DNA from: Dyadobacter tibetensis Y620-1
GTDB lineage: Bacteria; Bacteroidota; Bacteroidia; Cytophagales; Spirosomataceae
Direction of reading: 5' to 3'
DNA: 64,000 nt
NCBI RefSeq assembly: GCF_000566685.1
Contig: NZ_AZQN01000008.1
Span: forward strand, 124,001-188,000
Below the pieces are notes generated by a model that worked only from the letters and a program-made list of their open reading frames with translations, was not told the origin of the DNA and did no database searches. Below, piece after piece: positions 16,042 through 23,952 of this stretch. The position numbers and the translations under genes were made by a program. How positions within the stretch are numbered: the stretch's first letter is position 1; each line of letters opens with the position of its first letter.

Positions 16042-17892
16042 ATGTACAACTCAAAAAGAAAAACCCTTTATGCCGTTCTGATCGGTTTGGCTTCTTGTTT
16101 TCCAGGGCGTTTTGCCATGGCACAAGCAATTGAGCTCGACAATCTGAAGGCCTTCAAATCGCCTCCGTCCAACTGGAAAATTGTAGGCGATGCCTCTGCC
16201 GGTCTTGACAAAGACAATGCCATGACGACCAAACCCGGTACTGGAATATTAGTCAACCTTCATGAGCATGGAAAGTATGGCAGCCAATATGAACTGCTCA
16301 CAAATTTCCAGCACGGAGATTTAGATTTAGAAATGGACTTTATGATGGCCAAGGGGTCCAACTCTGGCATATATCTCCAAGGCAATTATGAGGTACAATT
16401 GCTGGACAGCTGGGGAAAAAAATCTGTTAATTATGGAGATTTAGGTGGAATCTACCACCGATGGAATGATGCCAAGCCAGAGGGGGAAAAAGGCTACGAA
16501 GGTTATGGGCCTCGATTCAATGTTGCCAAGGCACCGGGCTTATGGCAAAATATAAAGATATCCTATCAGGCACCTCGTTTCGATGCTCAAGGGAAGAAAA
16601 TAGCCAATGCAGTATTCCTGAAGGTAGAAGTTAATGGCGTATTGCTACATGAAAATGTGGAGGTAAGTGGTCCTACCCGGGGTGCTATGTCAGAAAAAGA
16701 TGTAGCCATGGGTCCTTTACGTATACAAGGGGATCATGGATCTTTGGCCATCCGTAATATTGTCATCAAAAATTTTGACAAAAAAGCAGGTACCCTAAGT
16801 GATATTAAATATAAAACCTATTATGGATCCCTGTCTGATAAGGAAGACCTTAGCAAACTAAAACCCGCTGAGTCTGGAAGTAGCCCTGCTATTAGCTGGG
16901 AGGTTTTGAAAGAAAAAAATAATTATTCGCTCGTATACACCGGCCAGTTTGAAGCAGAAACTGCAGGGAAATATGACTTTCGTTTGCAAGCTGCTGGCAA
17001 CTCATACTTGAAAATTGATGGTAAGGAAGTTCTTCCTACCCAATGGAAAAACAGCAATGAGTATCGTAACGCCACTGTAGATCTAACCGCCGGCAAACAT
17101 AGTATCGAAATTCTGAATAATAAAAGAGATGGATGGTTACGTCCTACCTTAGGACTTTGGGTAGCCGGACCTGGCTTCCGTGAGGTAGGTTACAATACCA
17201 AGAGTTCCACATTAAGCAATCGGTCTACTGACCCGATTCTGATTCAGGCCCCTACACCTACGGTAACACGTAGCTTTATGGACTTCAAAATGTCTCCGAA
17301 AGAAAAAAATCACCGGGTTGTTCACGCCGTATCAGTTGGGACACCTTCCAATATTCATTATACCTACGACCTTGACAAAGGAGCCGTTTTTCAGGTATGG
17401 CGTGGAGACTTTTTAGATGCTACTCCCATGTGGCACGACCGTGGCGATGGATCGTCTCGCCCGCTGGGAAGTGTAACCCGTTTGGGAGACCATATGCTAT
17501 TGGGCAAAATTGCTAAGGGCGCTGCTTGGACAAGTGATACCACGGGTAGTGGTTACCGCCCCAAAGGATATATACTGGACGAGCATGGAATGCCTGCTTT
17601 TCGCTACGAAGCGTTTGGGACCACGGTTACCGATAAGCTGAGTGCTGTGGATGGAAAATCTTTCGAAAGAACCATCTCTTTGGCCAGTGTTCCCTCCGAC
17701 TTAATGGCGAGACTTGCACAAGCCAATAAAATAGAGCAGATCTCTGACAATCTTTATTCCGTAAATGACAAGCAATATTACATTCAGCTTGCCGATAAAC
17801 GTCTTAAAGCCGAAATCAGAACGAGCAATGGAGGCCAAGAGCTCTTAATTCCTGTAAAAAATACAGAAACCAAATATGCCATCCTATTCTGA
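16042..17892 (+). CDS. Secreted DUF1080-PA14 glycan-processing protein
   Basis: This 616-residue protein has a signal peptide ending near AMAQ. A DUF1080 concanavalin-like domain covers about residues 35-250 (SNSGIYLQGNYEVQLLDSW, LGGIYHRWNDAKPEG, GPLRIQGDHGSLAIRNI). A PA14-like carbohydrate-binding beta-sandwich covers about 260-385 (YSLVYTGQFEAETAGKYDF, SYLKIDGKEVL, TAGKHSIEI). The C-terminal third (about 400-616) contains VVHAVSVGTPSNIHYTYDL and GDFLDATPMWHDRGDGSS, segments I associate with cytochrome/propeller sugar-oxidation proteins. The next gene, starting 25 bases later, encodes exactly such a protein, so the two look like a functional pair. It is probably active on glycans at the cell surface or in the periplasm. 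Confidence 0.85.
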   Translation: MYNSKRKTLYAVLIGLASCFPGRFAMAQAIELDNLKAFKSPPSNWKIVGDASAGLDKDNAMTTKPGTGILVNLHEHGKYGSQYELLTNFQHGDLDLEMDFMMAKGSNSGIYLQGNYEVQLLDSWGKKSVNYGDLGGIYHRWNDAKPEGEKGYEGYGPRFNVAKAPGLWQNIKISYQAPRFDAQGKKIANAVFLKVEVNGVLLHENVEVSGPTRGAMSEKDVAMGPLRIQGDHGSLAIRNIVIKNFDKKAGTLSDIKYKTYYGSLSDKEDLSKLKPAESGSSPAISWEVLKEKNNYSLVYTGQFEAETAGKYDFRLQAAGNSYLKIDGKEVLPTQWKNSNEYRNATVDLTAGKHSIEILNNKRDGWLRPTLGLWVAGPGFREVGYNTKSSTLSNRSTDPILIQAPTPTVTRSFMDFKMSPKEKNHRVVHAVSVGTPSNIHYTYDLDKGAVFQVWRGDFLDATPMWHDRGDGSSRPLGSVTRLGDHMLLGKIAKGAAWTSDTTGSGYRPKGYILDEHGMPAFRYEAFGTTVTDKLSAVDGKSFERTISLASVPSDLMARLAQANKIEQISDNLYSVNDKQYYIQLADKRLKAEIRTSNGGQELLIPVKNTETKYAILF

Positions 17893-17917
17893 TATAATTT
17901 CGAAAATAATAAATAAG

Positions 17918-19852
17918 ATGAAAAAAATAACGCAAATAATACTCCTTATCATGGCAGTTATGCCCATGTTAAAGGCTCAGGAGTCACCAAAAGAAGAGGA
18001 TTTCTACAAGATCGTCACACCGCCCATACCCGAAGGTATTATCTTGGAAGTAGGAGGCCTCATTACCCTACCCAATGGATCCTTAGCCATATCTACCCGC
18101 CGTGGCGAGGTATGGATCGTAGATAACCCGACCAGCAGTCGTCCGCATTTCAAAAAATTTGCCTCTGGCTTACACGAAGTATTAGGTCTGGCCTATAAAG
18201 AAGGTGCTTTATACTGTGCCCAACGTGGAGAGTTAACTAAATTGGTTGATAAAAATGGAGATGGTACAGCGGATGTGTATGAGACCGTATATGCATGGCC
18301 CCTATCTGGTCACTATCACGAGTATTCATTTGGCCCTAAACTGGCCGAAGACGGCAGTTTCTTTGTAAGCGGAAACGTAGCTTTTGGTGATGAAGAATGG
18401 TGGAGAGGTGAGAGCCGTGTACCAGGTCGTGGATGGATTTTTCATATTACCAACGATGGAAAATTCGAGCCTTGGGCTACCGGAGTTCGCTCTCCTGCTG
18501 GAATCAGTATGATTAATAATGAGCTTTGGTACACCGACAATCAGGGCGACTGGATGGGGACTGGTGGTATCTTCCGAGTAAAGAAAGGCGATTTTATGGG
18601 ACACCCTGCAGGTTTACGTTGGGCTGAACTGCCTAACTCTCCGGTAAAGTTAACGGAAAAACAATTTTTTGCTGAAAGAGACAACCGTCAAAATAGAGAC
18701 GCCAACAACCGGGCCATTAAACCGGAAAATATTATTGACGAAAAGCCTGAGTTTCTTTACCAATTAAAGGAAAAATATGATATGGTCCGTCTCCCTGCCG
18801 TTTGGCTTCCTTATGGGGTACATGGAGTTTCCACGGCAGAGTTAATATTGGATGATACGGAGGGTGCCTTTGGGCCGTTTGCCGGTCAAATTTTCGTAGG
18901 AGACCAAGGACAAAGTAATATTATGCGTGTCGTATTGGAAGAAGTTAAAGGAGAATATCAGGGTGCGTCAATTGGTTTCCGCAGTGGTTTCCAATCGGGA
19001 GTTCTCCGTATGGCATTCGACAAGGATGGTTCTATGTTCGTTGGAGAAACTAATCGTGGATGGGGCTCCGCCGGAGATGCCAATCAGGGATTACAACGAC
19101 TGGTATGGAATGGCAAAATGCCTTTCGAAATGTATACAGTAAAGGCAAAACCTGATGGTTTTGAAATTACCTTTACCATGCCTGTAGATCGCAAATCAGC
19201 AGAAGATCTTAGTTCGTATGCGGTAAGCAGCTACCTTTACAAGCATTTCCCTGTGTATGGTAGCCCGATGGTAAACACGGAAGAGCTCAATATTAAAGGG
19301 GTGAAAGTTTCTGAGGACGGCAAGACCGTCCGGATTGTGGTGGACGGTATGCGTCAATATTACGTACATAAAATTTCTCTTGACGGAGTACGTGCAGCTA
19401 ACAACTATTGGTCACTCGTGCATCCTGATGCCTATTACACCCTGAATAATTTTCCTGATGGAGAAAAATTGAAGGCCTCTGAAATGAAAACCACACGTTC
19501 GGCCACTACTAAATCGGCCCCTGCTACTCCTGCCAAAACGCATGTTTCGCCTGATGGCAAAGGAAAAGAAGGTTCTACCGCCGCAGCAGCAGCCCCTACC
19601 TGGGAAGATGTAAAGCCCCTTTTGCAGAAGAATACCTGTCTGGCATGTCATACTGTAGACAAAAAAGTGGTAGGTCCTTCCTATCAGGATATTGCTAAGC
19701 GCAAGTATACTAATCAACAAATCGTAGACCTGATCTACAGTCCAAAGCCAGAAAACTGGCCTGATTATGCCACCCCTATGGCGCCTATGCCTCATGTTCC
19801 AAAGGCGGAAGCAGCCAAAATAGCGGCTTGGATCAATACCCTCGCTAAATAA
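17918..19852 (+). CDS. Secreted beta-propeller dehydrogenase-like protein with C-terminal cytochrome c domain
   Basis: This 644-residue protein starts at the ATG at 17918; the frame is open from 17876, but only this ATG opens a signal peptide (MKKITQIILLIMAVMPMLKA). Residues about 40-400 have NHL/PQQ-dependent-sugar-dehydrogenase-like propeller repeats (for example LPNGSLAISTRRGEVWIVD, VGDQGQSNIMRV, GSMFVGETNRGW). A beta-sandwich follows at about 410-530. A single-heme cytochrome c domain closes the protein, with CLACHT near residue 573 and the axial Met in PMAPMP. The pattern fits electron flow from sugar oxidation to the respiratory chain. It is co-transcribed with the DUF1080-PA14 gene; a terminator follows. 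The substrate and the cofactor (PQQ or none) are not shown by the sequence. Confidence 0.85.
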   Translation: MKKITQIILLIMAVMPMLKAQESPKEEDFYKIVTPPIPEGIILEVGGLITLPNGSLAISTRRGEVWIVDNPTSSRPHFKKFASGLHEVLGLAYKEGALYCAQRGELTKLVDKNGDGTADVYETVYAWPLSGHYHEYSFGPKLAEDGSFFVSGNVAFGDEEWWRGESRVPGRGWIFHITNDGKFEPWATGVRSPAGISMINNELWYTDNQGDWMGTGGIFRVKKGDFMGHPAGLRWAELPNSPVKLTEKQFFAERDNRQNRDANNRAIKPENIIDEKPEFLYQLKEKYDMVRLPAVWLPYGVHGVSTAELILDDTEGAFGPFAGQIFVGDQGQSNIMRVVLEEVKGEYQGASIGFRSGFQSGVLRMAFDKDGSMFVGETNRGWGSAGDANQGLQRLVWNGKMPFEMYTVKAKPDGFEITFTMPVDRKSAEDLSSYAVSSYLYKHFPVYGSPMVNTEELNIKGVKVSEDGKTVRIVVDGMRQYYVHKISLDGVRAANNYWSLVHPDAYYTLNNFPDGEKLKASEMKTTRSATTKSAPATPAKTHVSPDGKGKEGSTAAAAAPTWEDVKPLLQKNTCLACHTVDKKVVGPSYQDIAKRKYTNQQIVDLIYSPKPENWPDYATPMAPMPHVPKAEAAKIAAWINTLAK

Positions 19853-19875
19853 TTTAATTAAGAATTGGTATTTTA

Positions 19876-19907
19876 AACCGGCTGTCACATGATAGCCGGT
19901 TTTTTTA
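19876..19907 (+). terminator. Rho-independent terminator of the DUF1080/propeller operon
   Basis: An 8-bp stem, AACCGGCT/AGCCGGTT (19876-19883 with 19894-19901), closes a 10-base loop and is followed by a run of T. It ends the sugar-oxidation operon 24 bases past the stop. Confidence 0.9.
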
Positions 19908-20012
19908 TGACCTAGCTGATTCATACCCAGCCCCCCCCCGCCGTCCAAAATTTTGTCATAATCCACCCCTATCCTGTCATAAAAGCCCTCCTGCTAAGCT
20001 GAAATCTTTAGC

Positions 20013-20020
20013 TATTTTTG
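20013..20020 (+). promoter_or_regulatory. -7 promoter element for the VOC gene
   Basis: TATTTTTG matches TAnnTTTG and lies 21 bases before the ATG at 20042. No upstream TTG at the right distance is visible. Confidence 0.45.
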
Positions 20021-20041
20021 GATAACCAATAGCAATTGAAA

Positions 20042-20437
20042 ATGGTGCATTTTAAGCCAGAACAATATAACTCGCTATCCCCGTATCTGATTGTAGATGG
20101 GGCGGAAGCATTGGCAAACCTGCTCGTAAGCATTTTTGATGCAAAAATGCTGCGTCGCTACGACCACCCCAATGGAAAAATAGCCCATTTAGAAGTGATG
20201 ATTGACGACTCAGTCGTCATGATGACCGATAGCAGTGAGCAATATGCCGCCCAGAAGTCCATGTTACATGTCTATGTACCCGATTCGGAAGCCTCCTATC
20301 GGCGTGCCATTGAACTCGGTTGTAAACCTTTCCAGTCACCGCAGTTGAAAGAGGGAGACCCTGATCGACGGGGCACCTTTTATGACCCCTGGGGTAACTT
20401 ATGGTCGGTTAGTACACAGGTAATTTCCAATGAATAG
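20042..20437 (+). CDS. VOC-superfamily (PhnB/glyoxalase-like) protein
   Basis: This protein of 131 residues starts at the ATG at 20042, two codons after the first possible TTG. It has two beta-alpha-beta-beta-beta units of the vicinal-oxygen-chelate fold. It opens with LSPYLIVDGAEALANLLVSIFDAK, a run typical of PhnB-like members, and has HLEVMIDDSVVMM, MLHVYVPDSEASYRRAIELG, RRGTFYDPWGNLWSV. The exact reaction cannot be told; such proteins include lyases, dioxygenases and resistance proteins. The gene is followed after three bases by a DoxX-like membrane protein gene, so both are on one transcript. Confidence 0.85.
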   Translation: MVHFKPEQYNSLSPYLIVDGAEALANLLVSIFDAKMLRRYDHPNGKIAHLEVMIDDSVVMMTDSSEQYAAQKSMLHVYVPDSEASYRRAIELGCKPFQSPQLKEGDPDRRGTFYDPWGNLWSVSTQVISNE

Positions 20438-20440
20438 CTA

Positions 20441-20815
20441 ATGAAAATTTTCGTCCTTATTATTCGTATTTTACTCGGAACACTATTCGTCTTTAGTGCG
20501 ATCGCCTATTTTTTTGAACTTATTCCTACCCCGGCTTTAGAAGGAGATTTAAAGACTTTTAATGAAGGGTTGGCGGCGGCAGGATATCTTTTACCCTTGG
20601 TGAAAGGTACGGAACTCTTATGCGGGCTTGCCCTTCTGGCAGGACGCTATGTCCCATTGGCACTGATCGTTCTGTTTCCTATAATTATCAATATTATGGG
20701 TGTTCACCTATCTTTAGCACCAGAAGGACTTCCGGTAGCCCTTTTCGCTCTGACGGCTTCTTTATTTTTAGCCTATATTCATAGGGAAAAATATTTACCA
20801 CTCTTCCGCAAATAA
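20441..20815 (+). CDS. DoxX/MauE-like small integral membrane protein
   Basis: This 124-residue protein has four predicted membrane helices: KIFVLIIRILLGTLFVFSAI, a second near LPLVKGTELLCGLALLAG, PLALIVLFPIIINIMGVHLSL, and LFALTASLFLAYIHREKYLPLF. The layout (helix with GTLFVFSA, then a loop and helix pair) fits the DoxX family, whose members are often near redox or surfactant-related genes. Start and stop are clear, and the gene follows the VOC gene by three bases. The function is not known. Confidence 0.8.
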   Translation: MKIFVLIIRILLGTLFVFSAIAYFFELIPTPALEGDLKTFNEGLAAAGYLLPLVKGTELLCGLALLAGRYVPLALIVLFPIIINIMGVHLSLAPEGLPVALFALTASLFLAYIHREKYLPLFRK

Positions 20816-21393
20816 AGTGATGGACTCACCTCCATCCTCAATATTTATTAACCCACCGTATCATTAAGTTATTTGCTATATTGGTAGCTTTAAAGGTTAT
20901 CATCATTAGCGCTAATTACCCGATTTTAGAATCCCTATCCGAAATTTTCCTAAAGCTTTTACATCACGGAAGTGCCTGTTAAATCCCTATCCGTCAGAAC
21001 CCTGAACATCCATCGCACAGTGGGTATATCTTAATACCATCGTTCTACAAGCTCTTCTATGACTGCTGGAGCTACTAGCCTTCATATACGAATGGTATAG
21101 GTGTTTTGCAACTTAACACTATCCCCAAGCTCTTAATTTTTATTTAATAAAATTATAGGGGTGCGATCGCTACCAATTCATAATAGATACGTTCCTGATA
21201 TTCTATAGGGGTCAGCTTTTCATAGGAGCTTTGATATGTGTGCCCTTTAATATTATAAACCATAGTTTTCGAGTTGCGGAGTGCTGCTGCTTACCTGCCG
21301 AAGGTCTTAACAAGCCCTACCCTGCAACGAAACTACTTAATTTAACGTTTTTATGTAACTTGCTTTATGTCGCGCTAAAACTATATAAATCAT
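20816..21393. other. Long intergenic region before the hybrid histidine kinase
   Basis: About 580 bases without a convincing gene. A short frame open from 21231 is out of frame with the kinase and not protein-like. I see a 12-bp direct repeat (AATCCCTATCCG) at 20930-20941 and 20982-20993, which could be paired regulator sites, and a single GCGATCGC palindrome near 21164. A structured RNA is not obvious. The promoter of the kinase is not clear. Confidence 0.4.
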
Positions 21394-23928
21394 ATGTCTT
21401 CTATTCGGGACAAATCCATATTACGTTCAGTAAAGGGGAAGGTTATCTTAGGGTTTTTACTGGCTTCTTTGGCCCTTGGCGCCTCATGGGTGATCAGCAA
21501 AGTGGCCTTTGAAAATATGCTGGTGAAGCTAGAACAGCTTACCACTCCGAATGCTAAAATGCATCATATCAATCAGGTATTTAAGGAGATCGTTCTTCTG
21601 GAGCACCTACAAAATGCCCTTCCGGTAAATAACGGAGCAAGCCAAGCCGAATTCTTAGAACACTCTGCCAAGCTTTTGGCCCGGCTCGACACCTTGAGTG
21701 AACTTAATCTTGACGATCCCAAGCAAATTGTCAGGATCGATTCCATGAAAAAAATTCTCCTGGAACGAGAACAGATTTATCAGAATTATATGGCTGTCCG
21801 GAAACAATTGGTAAGTAATAAGGCCCTTACTAAGGAGGTAAGATCCATATCGGGCATGATCACCACCAACAAGGTTAAGAAAGACAGCACAGTGGTTAAA
21901 ACTGAAAAGAAAGTCACTACTACCACCGTTTATACTCCAGATGAACCTGAGCAGACCGGTGAAGATGATAAAAGAGGATTCTTAACAAGATTGTTTCGCT
22001 CAAAGAAGCAGACAAAAAAAGAGCCTGAACCCGAAAAGGCCAAAACCGTTCGGAAACAAGAAGTCAATGTTACGGTAGACACCCTTAAAATTGCACAGCG
22101 CGATAATACCATCGATCAAGTAGGAAAAGCGGTTCATGCTATAGAAAAATCGCAGAAACGTCGTACCAACCAATTTGTGGACCGGGAACAGCAACTGGCC
22201 GCCACAGGCAATACTTTGGTCAGCCAGCTCCTCACCGTCATGCATAACATCGAGCAGGATGCGATACACCAGTCTATCTCCGATCACGATCAGGCCCAGA
22301 AACTGGTCACCGCCAGTATCAACCGGATTGAATGGGTGATGCTAGGCTTCTTCCTGCTAACCATACTACTGGCCTATTTCATTTTTACGGATATTACGCA
22401 AAGTAACGACTACCGACGTCAACTGGAGGAAGCCAAAGAAGAGGCCGAATATCACAGTATGGCTAAACAGCGCTTTTTATCGAATATGAGTCATGAAATT
22501 CGCACGCCATTACAGTCGATTATTGGCTATACAGAAGTGCTTAAAAATGCAGATAAACCTCAGAAGCAAGATCTGGACACCCTCCATGCCGCTTCTGAAC
22601 ATTTGCTTCACCTGGTGAATGATATCTTGGATTACAGCAGGATAATTTCCAATCAATTCAGTTTCGAAAAGCGAACATTTTCAATTCACCAGGTTCTCCA
22701 GGAAGTTACGCATATGCTTCGTCCTACCGCCGTGGCCAAGTCTCTGGATCTTCGTTTGGTCAATCAACTTCCCCCTGACTTATATCTTGAGAGTGACCCT
22801 TTTCGCCTACGACAGGTTCTGTACAACCTGCTCACCAATGCCATTAAGTTTACTGCTCAGGGTGAAGTAGTACTCAAGGTTTCTGGAGTAGATACCGGTA
22901 AGTCTTACAAGGTAAGTTTTGAAGTCAGTGACACGGGAATAGGACTTACAAAAGAACAGATACAGCGAGTTTTCAATCAGTTTGAACAGGCTGACGCCTC
23001 CATTTCCAGGCGATATGGTGGCACCGGTTTAGGTCTTAGTATTGTTAAATCCCTGGTAGAAGGCATGCAGGGCAAGATTGCCGTGCGCAGTCAACCAGAG
23101 AAGGGCACTGTTTTTGTAGTAACGATGCCAATGAAAAAAGGAAAACCTGTTATTGTAAATAAGGAAGATGCCACTGTGCAATATCAGGTAGCTGGCAAGG
23201 TTTGGCTTGTAGATGACGATGCATTTATTCTAAAATGGTGCTCTTCAGTTCTTGCACAATATGAGATCAGGCATGCTTGTTTTTCTTCAGCAGAAGAAGC
23301 TTTGAATCATCCGTGGGACGAACAGGTACGCTTCGTGCTTACCGATATGCGAATGAGTGGTATGAATGGTGCAGAATTATGCCAAAGCCTCCGTAAAAAG
23401 GCCGCTCCGGAAGTAAAGTTTTTTGTACTGACAGCACAAGCTTTACCCGAAGAGCAAGAAAAACTATTAAGACTAGGTTTCGACGGAATTCTGATGAAAC
23501 CCTTTCATTCTAATGAACTAATGGCTCTGTTAGAAACCAATGCTGATTCAGATGATGCTCAATCAGAAATTATTAGTACTCAGGCATCAACGCTCGATTT
23601 GCAAAATCTTATGAGTATGGCATTCGGCGATGAAGCCTTATTAAAAGATATATTACAGCAGTTCGTCACCGACTCGGTTCGGGATCTGGAGTTGTTTAAG
23701 GACGCTTTCCGTCATAATCAATTTACGACCTTGATGGAACTTGCCCATCGCCTTGCGGGACGTACGGCTCAGTTAGGTGGAAATGAGCTTTCTGCAAATT
23801 TCAGGAAAATCGAAATTAATATCCGAGATCATGCTGTAAATCCCGAAGAAGCGCAAATCGAAAGCCTAACCAGGCAGTTGGAGGGAATGATAACCCTGGT
23901 AGAAGCCCATATAGCTCAAGAGGCCTGA
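21394..23928 (+). CDS. Hybrid sensor histidine kinase with receiver and HPt domains
   Basis: This 844-residue protein has one membrane helix (about 13-30), a large extracytoplasmic part (about 31-310), and a second helix near 315-335 (MLGFFLLTILLAYFIF). A HisKA domain (SNMSHEIRTPL, His367) is followed by the ATPase domain (NLLTNAIKF, DTGIGL, FEQAD, GGTGLGLSIV). A receiver follows (VLTDMRMSGMNG, phosphate-accepting Asp651; LMKPF Lys). A C-terminal HPt domain has AHRLAGRTAQLG (His785). The chain thus carries a complete His-Asp-His relay. The extracytoplasmic part has an unusual Lys/Glu/Thr-rich low-complexity insert (about 165-235). The neighbouring NtrC-like regulator gene is convergent and ends 24 bases away, so it is the likely partner. 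Confidence 0.93.
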   Translation: MSSIRDKSILRSVKGKVILGFLLASLALGASWVISKVAFENMLVKLEQLTTPNAKMHHINQVFKEIVLLEHLQNALPVNNGASQAEFLEHSAKLLARLDTLSELNLDDPKQIVRIDSMKKILLEREQIYQNYMAVRKQLVSNKALTKEVRSISGMITTNKVKKDSTVVKTEKKVTTTTVYTPDEPEQTGEDDKRGFLTRLFRSKKQTKKEPEPEKAKTVRKQEVNVTVDTLKIAQRDNTIDQVGKAVHAIEKSQKRRTNQFVDREQQLAATGNTLVSQLLTVMHNIEQDAIHQSISDHDQAQKLVTASINRIEWVMLGFFLLTILLAYFIFTDITQSNDYRRQLEEAKEEAEYHSMAKQRFLSNMSHEIRTPLQSIIGYTEVLKNADKPQKQDLDTLHAASEHLLHLVNDILDYSRIISNQFSFEKRTFSIHQVLQEVTHMLRPTAVAKSLDLRLVNQLPPDLYLESDPFRLRQVLYNLLTNAIKFTAQGEVVLKVSGVDTGKSYKVSFEVSDTGIGLTKEQIQRVFNQFEQADASISRRYGGTGLGLSIVKSLVEGMQGKIAVRSQPEKGTVFVVTMPMKKGKPVIVNKEDATVQYQVAGKVWLVDDDAFILKWCSSVLAQYEIRHACFSSAEEALNHPWDEQVRFVLTDMRMSGMNGAELCQSLRKKAAPEVKFFVLTAQALPEEQEKLLRLGFDGILMKPFHSNELMALLETNADSDDAQSEIISTQASTLDLQNLMSMAFGDEALLKDILQQFVTDSVRDLELFKDAFRHNQFTTLMELAHRLAGRTAQLGGNELSANFRKIEINIRDHAVNPEEAQIESLTRQLEGMITLVEAHIAQEA

Positions 23929-23952
23929 CAGGTTTCTACCAGTGGACTAGAC

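Noticed and set aside
19412-19966. Minus-strand frame of 184 codons over the cytochrome domain
   Set aside because: Antisense to the CLACHT heme domain and low-complexity (Arg/Gly-rich). It is a product of codon bias.
21155-21175. GCGATCGC octamer as a HIP1-type repeat
   Set aside because: I noticed it once in intergenic DNA here; a repeat needs many copies, and HIP1 is a cyanobacterial feature.
21231-21512. Frame of 93 codons before the kinase
   Set aside because: Overlaps the kinase start in another frame and has no protein-like pattern.
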